Source of the DNA: Leptospira dzoumogneensis | GTDB lineage: Bacteria > Spirochaetota > Leptospiria > Leptospirales > Leptospiraceae | DNA: 64,000 nt | NCBI RefSeq assembly: GCF_004770895.1 | Contig: NZ_RQHS01000018.1 | Span: 434,001 to 498,000, forward strand | Direction of reading: 5' to 3' | Shown: positions 59,501 to 64,000 of the stretch, piece after piece | Numbering within the stretch: position 1 is the stretch's first letter | How the letters are laid out: each line of letters opens with the position of its first letter | Notes under the pieces: generated by a model | The model's database searches: none | What the model saw: only the letters and a program-made list of their open reading frames with translations | Told to the model about the DNA's origin: nothing | Program-made: the position numbers and the translations under genes

Positions 59501-59807
59501 AGGAAGACTTAGGACCAAAGAAGATCTAATAGAAGCGATCATCCACGGCGCAGTGCATAGGATCCGCCCTAAGATCATGACTGTTCTTGCTGCTATGATG
59601 GGACTTCTTCCGATCATGTGGTCTGCGAGCACGGGTTCGGATGTGATGAAAAGGATTGCGGCTCCAATGGTAGGAGGTCTCGTGACCAGTTTTATTCTGG
59701 AACTTTTGGTATATCCTCCTATTTACATGCTCTGGAAAGAAGGAAAACTGGAAAATATTCTTCCGGTCCTTCCTTTAACTAAGAAAAGAAAAACGAAATC
59801 ATTTTAA
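56520..59807 (+). CDS. cusA: Copper/silver RND efflux pump (CusA-like)
   Basis: A 1095-residue heavy-metal RND pump. Signatures in order: the start IIRFSAENKFLVLLVTLAVL, IPLDAIPDLSDTQVIVYS, ISIGVLVDGAIVEVENAYKK (proton-relay Asp and the conserved GAIVEVENA), and a metal-type periplasmic region with MQFPGATNAWTMPIKTRIDM, whose Met pattern and AWTMPIKTRIDM are typical of the monovalent (Cu+/Ag+) CusA/SilA group, not CzcA. The C-half has VGMIALMGLDAETGVFMLLY. It is driven by protons in the inner membrane. The order cusC - DUF3347 - cusB - cusA fits a complete export complex. Confidence 0.94.
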   Translation: MIQSIIRFSAENKFLVLLVTLAVLIASYVSMKTIPLDAIPDLSDTQVIVYSRWDRSPDIMEDQVTYPIITSLLGAPKIKVVRGFSDFGFSYVYVIFQDGTDIYWARSRVLEYLSRIQPLLPAGVKTELGPDASAVGWVYQYALIDQTGNNSLADLRTYQDFHLRYLLNSVPGVSEVAGIGGFKKQYQITIHPNALRSYNVDFETVIQKVRESNQETGGRLLEISGAEYMVRGRGYLSSLTDIENIPLSTDANGTPVLLKNVASVQFGPDIRRGIADLDGEGDVVAGTIIMRHGENALSVIERVKTKLEEIKKNLPKGAELITTYDRSELIEHAIINLKFKLIEEMIIVSIVILIFLWHFPSAIIPILTIPISVIIAFIPMNLLDINANIMSLAGMAISIGVLVDGAIVEVENAYKKLEEWEAGGRIGDYHIVRLEALLEVGPSVFFSLLVIAVAFFPIFTLVDQEGRLFRPLAYSKNIAMAVAAFLAITLDPAVRMLFTRMEPFRFKNVLLSKISTTLFVGKYYPEEKHPVSKILFRFYEPACRYVLHRPKTIIVSAFTLVVLTIPVYFSLGSEFMPQLYEESFLYMPTTLPGISVAEAEKLMISMDKKLKSFPEVKRVFGKAGRSDTATDPAPFSMMETVILLKPQNEWRKADRFYSNLPRIFQYPFLPFVSERLTKDELVEKMNQQMQFPGATNAWTMPIKTRIDMLSTGMRTPIGIKILGSSLEEIESIGIKIETLLKTDKNVRSVFAERTAGGYFLDLNLRREKLARYNISVETAQQIIVAAIGGEPITQTIEGRERFSVNVRYPRELRDSLDKIKTILVPTKEFGHIPISEIASIGTKTGPSMIRDENGFLAGYVYVDPSTSDIGGFVDKAKKKVVESILLPPGYSIVWSGQYENMIRVRERMMYILPLTLFIIFLLLYFNTKSYAKTLIVLLAVPFSLIGAVGLLYILDYQISVAVWVGMIALMGLDAETGVFMLLYLDLSYEDAKKKGRLRTKEDLIEAIIHGAVHRIRPKIMTVLAAMMGLLPIMWSASTGSDVMKRIAAPMVGGLVTSFILELLVYPPIYMLWKEGKLENILPVLPLTKKRKTKSF

Positions 59808-59824
59808 ATGAGGGAACAAAAAAT

Positions 59825-60088
59825 ATGAACAACACTACCAAAAAACTGATCATCGGAGCGGCTCTCTCCGGACTATTTTTATCGGGAGAAGTATATTCCG
59901 AAAAACAGGAAGCCGGTTCGGATAATACAAAAGGAGAATGTCACGGGATCAATTCCTGTAAGGGAAAAAGCGACTGCCATACAAATGGAAATTCCTGTTC
60001 CGGGCAAAACTCATGCAAAGGAAAGGGTTGGATCTCCTTAACGAAAAAGGAATGCGATGCAAAAAAAGGAATATTCAAAAAATCCTAA
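59825..60088 (+). CDS. Small exported Cys-rich protein, bufferin-like metal binder
   Basis: An 87-residue protein with a signal (LIIGAALSGLFLSGEVYS). The mature part has six Cys in a GECHGINSCKGKSDCH, NSCSGQNSCKGKG, KKECDAKKG pattern. This is like the periplasmic Cys-rich peptides of the bufferin (BufA-type) metallophores, which bind copper through modified Cys. The maturation genes (DUF692 bufB, bufC) are not seen in this window. It lies 17 bp after cusA with a GAGGG ribosome site, so it is the last gene of the copper efflux operon. Its job is probably to bind Cu in the periplasm. Precise family membership is my inference. Confidence 0.75.
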   Translation: MNNTTKKLIIGAALSGLFLSGEVYSEKQEAGSDNTKGECHGINSCKGKSDCHTNGNSCSGQNSCKGKGWISLTKKECDAKKGIFKKS

Positions 60089-60169
60089 TCTTTACGATAT
60101 AAATCAATTCGCATTTCACTAAATGTTAATATAAATTCTATCAATTTAATATTGACTGTAGGACCTGGT

Positions 60170-60188
60170 GCCCGCAAAATTAGCGGGC
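60170..60188 (+). promoter_or_regulatory. Hairpin in the leader of the Lys/Ala-rich gene
   Basis: GCCCGC (60170-60175) and GCGGGC (60183-60188) form a 6-bp GC stem with loop AAAATTA, 12 nt before the ribosome site (TTAGGAG) of the next gene. No T run follows, so it might affect translation or mark the end of the cus transcript. Confidence 0.35.
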
Positions 60189-60205
60189 GCATATTAGGAG
60201 TTCGT

Positions 60206-60514
60206 ATGAAAAAGACCTTAGCAACCATTCTATTTTCCTTGATCCTGGCAGGAAATATTTCGGCATTTACCGAGTTGGACAATCTGCTTATCGCGGAAGC
60301 AACCACTCCGGATCTGAAAAAGATCGCGAAAGAGTATTTTAATAAAAAAGCAAAAGACCATAAGGAATTGGCTGATAAATACAAATCTTTAGCGAACCAA
60401 TCCCACGGAGGAAAAGCTACCTCGGACGCTGCAGATAAGGACAAGTATAAAAAATTAGCCGACCATGCGGATAAAGAAGCGGCAGCCTACAAAGCACAAG
60501 CTGACAAATTCTAA
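60206..60514 (+). CDS. Exported Lys/Ala-rich helical protein of unknown function
   Basis: A 102-residue protein with a cleavable signal (ATILFSLILAGNISA). The mature chain is one long amphipathic helix, with repeats such as KKAKDHKELADKYKSLANQ and KYKKLADHADKEAAAYKAQA. It is very hydrophilic and likely periplasmic. I chose the ATG at 60206, preceded by TTAGGAG; a longer frame from 60152 crosses the leader hairpin. Convergent with a flagellin gene, with a shared hairpin after it. I do not recognise a family; a small structural or stress-related role is possible. Confidence 0.65.
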   Translation: MKKTLATILFSLILAGNISAFTELDNLLIAEATTPDLKKIAKEYFNKKAKDHKELADKYKSLANQSHGGKATSDAADKDKYKKLADHADKEAAAYKAQADKF

Positions 60515-60529
60515 TCTTTTACGCCCACA

Positions 60530-60558
60530 AAATAAAAAACCCGTCCAATCGGACGGGT
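60530..60558 (-). terminator. Rho-independent terminator of the second flagellin gene
   Basis: ACCCGTCC (60539-60546) and GGACGGGT (60551-60558) form an 8-bp stem with a 4-nt loop. On the minus strand a TTTTTTATTTT run follows, so it ends the flagellin transcript. Confidence 0.85.
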
Positions 60559-60590
60559 CTCTTCGAATTTTCAGAAAATTGAATTCCTGA

Positions 60591-61442
60591 TCATCCGAAT
60601 CTTTCACTCAGAAGTTTAACCACCTGTTCCGGTCTCATGTTTGCTTGAGCAAGCATTGCGACACCACTTTTAGTCAAAATCTGATTTTTGGTATAGTCCA
60701 CGATATGTTCCGCCATATCAGCGTCCCTTACTCGGCTTTCTGCGGAAACCATATTGATATAGTTTGCCTGCAGACCTTCTGCTGTAATTTCCAAACGGTT
60801 ATAATAAGCTCCTAGATCGGATCTTTGTTTATTCACCTTTTGGATCGCGTTGTCCAGAATACCGATCATCGCATTAGAAGAAGCGGGAGAAGACAAAGTC
60901 TGCTTTTTCCCGTTACTCTCCAACTGAAGCGCGCCTGCATTCATAGCATCCACGAAAATTTCCAGCTTCTCGTTTTGATTCGGTCCCACATGCAATTGGA
61001 TCGGATTTTTAGAATCCTTGGAGTAGGCTCCGCTTAAAGGACGAATTTTATTGAACTCGGCTGATTTACCCAGACGATCCACTTCTTCTATAAGCTGGTC
61101 CACTTCCAATTGTACGAGTTTACGATCATCATCCGAGTAAATCCCGTTGGAAGTTTGGATGGATAATTCTCTCAATCTTTGGAGAATATTATTCACTTGT
61201 TCCAAGTTCCCTTCGGTGACTTGGATAAATGAAACTCCATCCATTACGTTTCTTTCCGCTTGGGCAAGACCACGGATCTGCGTACGCATCCTTTCGGAAA
61301 CTGCAAATCCCAATGCATCATCACCGGCACGATTGATCCTCATCCCGGTTGACAATTTTTCTGTGGTTTTGTCCAGCTCGTTATTGACTGTCTTCAGTAC
61401 ATTATTTGTACGAAGAGCACTGATGTTGTGATTGATAATCAT
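60591..61442 (-). CDS. flaB: Flagellin (FlaB type), second paralogue
   Basis: A 283-residue flagellin beginning [20 protein letters not shown], then [20 protein letters not shown], and ending ESRVRDADMAEHIVDYTKNQ with [20 protein letters not shown]. It is clearly homologous to the paralogue at 47909-48757 but only moderately close, so the two probably make different parts of the periplasmic filament. A GGGAGG ribosome site stands 6 nt before the chosen ATG at 61442; the longer frame from 61523 covers the leader. It has its own terminator and a leader with strong hairpins. Confidence 0.96.
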   Translation of the reverse strand: MIINHNISALRTNNVLKTVNNELDKTTEKLSTGMRINRAGDDALGFAVSERMRTQIRGLAQAERNVMDGVSFIQVTEGNLEQVNNILQRLRELSIQTSNGIYSDDDRKLVQLEVDQLIEEVDRLGKSAEFNKIRPLSGAYSKDSKNPIQLHVGPNQNEKLEIFVDAMNAGALQLESNGKKQTLSSPASSNAMIGILDNAIQKVNKQRSDLGAYYNRLEITAEGLQANYINMVSAESRVRDADMAEHIVDYTKNQILTKSGVAMLAQANMRPEQVVKLLSERFG

Positions 61443-61752
61443 CAACAACCTCCCTGTAGCTAGAGTTCGGATCCGTCCGAACCATGAGGCCGGGCTTTTA
61501 GGAGGGGAGAACCTCCCGGGCAACCCGGATATCCACTGCGAATTTCACTCCCTTATATATGTTGGGGAGATTTTTTTAGATTTTTTCCTAAAGACTAAAG
61601 TCGGAATCGACGATAATCCAAAAGAGGGAAAGTCTACTCTCATTCTACCATTCACTTTAGCTATTTCGCAACTTTTTTTCCGTTAAAACTGCTTTTCTTG
61701 CGGGAATTTTCAGAACTTTTTCGGATTCTGTCCCCTAAATTCAGGCCGAATC
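61443..61752. other. Structured leader of the second flagellin gene and divergent promoter region
   Basis: No gene in these 310 bp. Next to the flagellin start, GTTCGGA (61465-61471) pairs with TCCGAAC (61476-61482) over a 4-nt loop, and a second structure GGAGG/CCTCC lies at 61501-61516, followed by CCGG words. Beyond about 61550 it is A/T-rich and should hold promoters for the flagellin and for the adenosyltransferase; I could not pick a convincing hexamer pair. Confidence 0.4.
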
Positions 61753-62310
61753 ATGAAAATTTATACCAAAAAGGGAGACTCCGGAACCACATCCTTGGCT
61801 TCCGGGACCAGGGTCTCCAAATCAGATCCCAGGGTAGAATTGTACGGGACCGCAGACGAATTGAACTCCGCGATCGGAGTAGCAATTTCTTTCTTAACGA
61901 AAGATTCCAAACTAAAGGACTCACTAGAGAGGATCCAAAATTTACTTTTTGAGTTGGGATCTGAACTTGCAGGATTTAAGAAGAAGGATGACTCTTCCTG
62001 TATCCTAGAAGAGGATATCTCTCAATTGGAAAAGGAGATAGATCTTTGGCAGGATTCACTTCTTCCTTTGAAAAATTTTATACTACCCGGCGGATCTTCC
62101 TCTTCTTCTTTTTTACATGTAGCTAGAACTTTAGCCAGAAGATTAGAAAGAGATTTAGTTCGTTATAAGGAAGAAGGTCAGGAGGTCTTTGCAGAAAACC
62201 TTCGGTTCCTGAATAGACTTTCCGATCATTTATTCGTAGCAGCAAGATACGCAAATTTTGAATCTAAAATCCCGGAACCGGAATGGAAATCCAGAGCCAA
62301 AGGCAAATAA
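61753..62310 (+). CDS. PduO-type cob(I)alamin adenosyltransferase
   Basis: A 185-residue enzyme that adenosylates cob(I)alamin with ATP to give coenzyme B12. The N-terminal ATP-binding motif is MKIYTKKGDSGTTSL with SDPRVELYGTADELNSAIG. The later FILPGGSSSSSFLHVARTLARR and FLNRLSDHLFVAARYAN (R-x-x-x-R-x-x-E and the conserved N-R-L-S-D) are family hallmarks. The fold is a trimeric helical bundle. It overlaps the next gene by 28 bp, so they may be cotranslated. Leptospires need B12 for ribonucleotide reductase or mutases. Confidence 0.94.
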   Translation: MKIYTKKGDSGTTSLASGTRVSKSDPRVELYGTADELNSAIGVAISFLTKDSKLKDSLERIQNLLFELGSELAGFKKKDDSSCILEEDISQLEKEIDLWQDSLLPLKNFILPGGSSSSSFLHVARTLARRLERDLVRYKEEGQEVFAENLRFLNRLSDHLFVAARYANFESKIPEPEWKSRAKGK

Positions 62311-63575
62311 CCCATCCTAAAGGTTTGTATGTTCTCTTCTTCGTGGAAATGTGGGAGAGATTTTCTTTTTACGGAATGAGAGCACTTCTTGTTCTGTTTT
62401 TGACAAAAGAACTTTTGATGCAAGATGCCCAAGCGGGCAGAATATACGGATTTTATAATGGATTCGTATATCTCACCCCGATACTCGGTGGTTTACTCGC
62501 AGATCGATTTTTAGGATACAAACGTTCCATCTTCTTAGGTGGAGTGCTTATGATGTTCGGTCATCTTTCCTTGGCATTCAATGGCCTTTGGACTTTTTAT
62601 TTGGGTCTAGGACTTCTGATCGCAGGAAATGGTTTTTTCAAACCTTGTATCTCCACTGTTGTAGGAAGAATTTACGAATTAGAAGGTAAGCCTGAACTAA
62701 AAGATTCCGGTTTTACAATATTCTATTTTGGGATCAATCTGGGAGCGATTTTGGGGACCTGGGCATGCGCCAATCTTGCGGAGTATAAAGGCTGGCATTA
62801 TGGATTCGGGATCGCAGCAGTCGGAATGTTGATCGGTCTCATTATCTTCGGATTTTTAGGAAGAAGAGTGAATCCAAACGCGTTCTTAGCGAATGGAAAC
62901 CAAGGAGCGTCAGATTCGGAAACAGAAGATCCTAAACAAAATAGAGAAAGAATTTTTGCGATCATGGTTTTCTCTGCGGTTACGATCACTTTCTGGGCTT
63001 CTTATGAACAGATCGGTTCTTCTTTGAGCCTGATTATCGATAGATATGTGGATAGAAATATTTTAGGTTGGGAAATCCCTGCTGCAAATTACCAATCTCT
63101 AAATCCGCTTTTTGTGGTGAGTTTAGCTCTTGTTGTTTCCTGGATGTGGAAAAAATTCGAAGAGTCCGGCAGGCATATTTCCACGGTAACTAAGTTTTGC
63201 TTAGGACTGATCGTTTTAGGATTAGGATACCTTCTTCTTTCCTTGGTAACTTTTGGATCTACGGAAAAGTTTTCTTCGATTTGGATCATTCTATCCATCT
63301 TACTCTTAACGATCGGAGAATTGTTTTTGTCTCCTGTTGGTTTGTCCCTAGTTACAAAACTCGCACCCGTAAAAGTCGCATCTATGATGATGGGATTTTG
63401 GTTTTTGGCAAACTTCTTCGCTCATGTTCTTGCTGGAGAACTCACCAGATATATGGGAGGAAGAGAATCTTTGTCTGGATTTTTCCTGATCTTCTTCTTT
63501 TTGCCAACGATCACTGCGATCGGTTTATTTTCTTTCCGTAAAAAATTAGAATCTTGGATGCATGGTGTAAAATGA
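62283..63575 (+). CDS. POT-family proton-dependent peptide transporter
   Basis: A 430-residue major-facilitator transporter with about twelve helices. The E-x-x-E-R motif of POT carriers is in FVEMWERFSFYGMRALLVLF, and FTIFYFGINLGAILGTWACA is the PTR2 signature. It is somewhat shorter than usual (480-500), with a short centre loop. It imports di- and tripeptides with protons through the inner membrane. The ATG at 62283 lies inside the adenosyltransferase gene (28-bp overlap); no later start retains the motif. The next gene overlaps its stop (ATGA). Confidence 0.93.
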   Translation: MEIQSQRQITHPKGLYVLFFVEMWERFSFYGMRALLVLFLTKELLMQDAQAGRIYGFYNGFVYLTPILGGLLADRFLGYKRSIFLGGVLMMFGHLSLAFNGLWTFYLGLGLLIAGNGFFKPCISTVVGRIYELEGKPELKDSGFTIFYFGINLGAILGTWACANLAEYKGWHYGFGIAAVGMLIGLIIFGFLGRRVNPNAFLANGNQGASDSETEDPKQNRERIFAIMVFSAVTITFWASYEQIGSSLSLIIDRYVDRNILGWEIPAANYQSLNPLFVVSLALVVSWMWKKFEESGRHISTVTKFCLGLIVLGLGYLLLSLVTFGSTEKFSSIWIILSILLLTIGELFLSPVGLSLVTKLAPVKVASMMMGFWFLANFFAHVLAGELTRYMGGRESLSGFFLIFFFLPTITAIGLFSFRKKLESWMHGVK

Positions 63576-64000
63576 AAGTTCGGATCTTAGTTAGCCTTCT
63601 TCTTTTATTCTCTTCTTCCATATTTGCAGATCCTTTCGAAGACTTGCTCAAATCGGATTGGGATAGATCCCAAACACTTCTTATCAAAAATTCTGTGTTC
63701 CAAAAATTAGGACAGAGAGCCGCAAGCAAAGAAGTGCTGAAAATCACTAAAAATGTGATCCCTTGGGCGATCTTAGAAGGGGTGACACCGGAAAAAACAG
63801 CAGAACTCATAGTGAATCTGGACTTCGCAGTCAAAGAAGGATTAACATTCGAAGAAGCAGAAGATGCAATTCCGGTTGTTTCTAAAAGAGAACTCTCCAA
63901 AGAAGATTTCAGTTATATAGGTTTGTATTTTAAAGAAACCAAAAAAGCAGGGATCAGAGAAGAAGTCCGAAATCGTTTTGTGGAAGCCGCCATGGAAAAA
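63572..64000 (+). CDS. Exported protein of unknown function, 5' part
   Basis: The first 143 codons of a gene that runs off the window. The start overlaps the stop of the transporter gene (ATGA), so they are coupled. The N-terminus MKVRILVSLLLLFSSSIFAD is a signal peptide. The visible mature part is helical (FEDLLKSDWDRSQTLLIKNS, then a TPEKTAELIVNLDFAVKEG helix-turn-helix-like segment repeated with variation). It may be a repeat-rich periplasmic protein; the family is not recognised. The frame is open to base 64000. Confidence 0.75.
   Translation, partial: MKVRILVSLLLLFSSSIFADPFEDLLKSDWDRSQTLLIKNSVFQKLGQRAASKEVLKITKNVIPWAILEGVTPEKTAELIVNLDFAVKEGLTFEEAEDAIPVVSKRELSKEDFSYIGLYFKETKKAGIREEVRNRFVEAAMEK

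Noticed and set aside
61443..61523. 27-residue N-terminal extension of the second flagellin
   Set aside because: Same reasoning: the ATG at 61442 follows GGGAGG and matches flagellin starts.

Overview
The window reads as chromosomal DNA of a Leptospira species. The grounds are: FlaB-type core flagellins starting MIINHNISA, lipoprotein signals with loose spirochaetal lipoboxes, the rpsU-yqeY-dnaG-rpoD block, a CheA/MCP/CheB/CheD cluster with a STAS protein, moderate GC with many GAT/ATC-rich codons, and many small Leptospira-style proteins of unknown function. The species is not resolved. No rRNA, CRISPR array, phage or insertion sequence was seen. There is one tRNA (Ala, anticodon GGC).

Layout. 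1-8.3 kb: the 3' end of mgtE, a lipoprotein, an MDR oxidoreductase, a membrane-anchored di-haem cytochrome c, an ABM-domain protein beside an AraC regulator, a large P-type cation ATPase, a YgaP-like membrane protein, and an AT-rich gene that looks like a potassium channel with a ruined selectivity filter. 8.3-12.5 kb: galE, a secreted lipoprotein of the cholesterol-dependent-cytolysin family without the usual membrane-binding undecapeptide, and fbp. 12.5-18.5 kb: small unknown proteins, then the macromolecular-synthesis operon rpsU-yqeY-dnaG-rpoD, flanked by two copies of a GC-rich palindromic intergenic repeat. 18.5-27.4 kb: glpD, tyrS, a polysaccharide-deacetylase-like protein, a solitary HAE1-type RND pump, def, an unknown gene and tRNA-Ala.

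27.4-35.4 kb: a coiled-coil protein, a GAF-GAF-GAF-SpoIIE-HATPase phosphatase and its STAS partner (a partner-switching module), then the two subunits of a biotin-dependent acyl-CoA carboxylase. 35.4-46.6 kb (minus strand): a nine-gene signalling and chemotaxis operon reading hybrid kinase - REC/ATPase - CheY - STAS - CheA - triple-PAS MCP - CheW - CheD - CheB. It has no cheR. 46.7-48.8 kb: ispH divergent from a flagellin gene with a long structured leader.

49-53.1 kb: a GT39-type transferase, a GT2 glycosyltransferase and a membrane-anchored PHP-fold protein, probably envelope polysaccharide genes. 53.1-60.1 kb: a copper/silver efflux operon (Cys-rich leader protein, CusC, DUF3347-like protein, CusB with a heavy-metal-binding domain, CusA) ending in a tiny secreted Cys-rich protein resembling bufferin-type metallophores. 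60.2-64 kb: a Lys/Ala-rich exported protein, a second flagellin on the minus strand, a PduO-type cobalamin adenosyltransferase, a POT peptide transporter and the start of an exported unknown protein cut by the window end.

The most unusual content is the CDC-like pore-former lipoprotein (9.3-11.0 kb), the Cys-rich small proteins bracketing the cus operon, the degenerate channel, and the elaborated chemotaxis cluster. All functional calls rest on motif reading without database searches.
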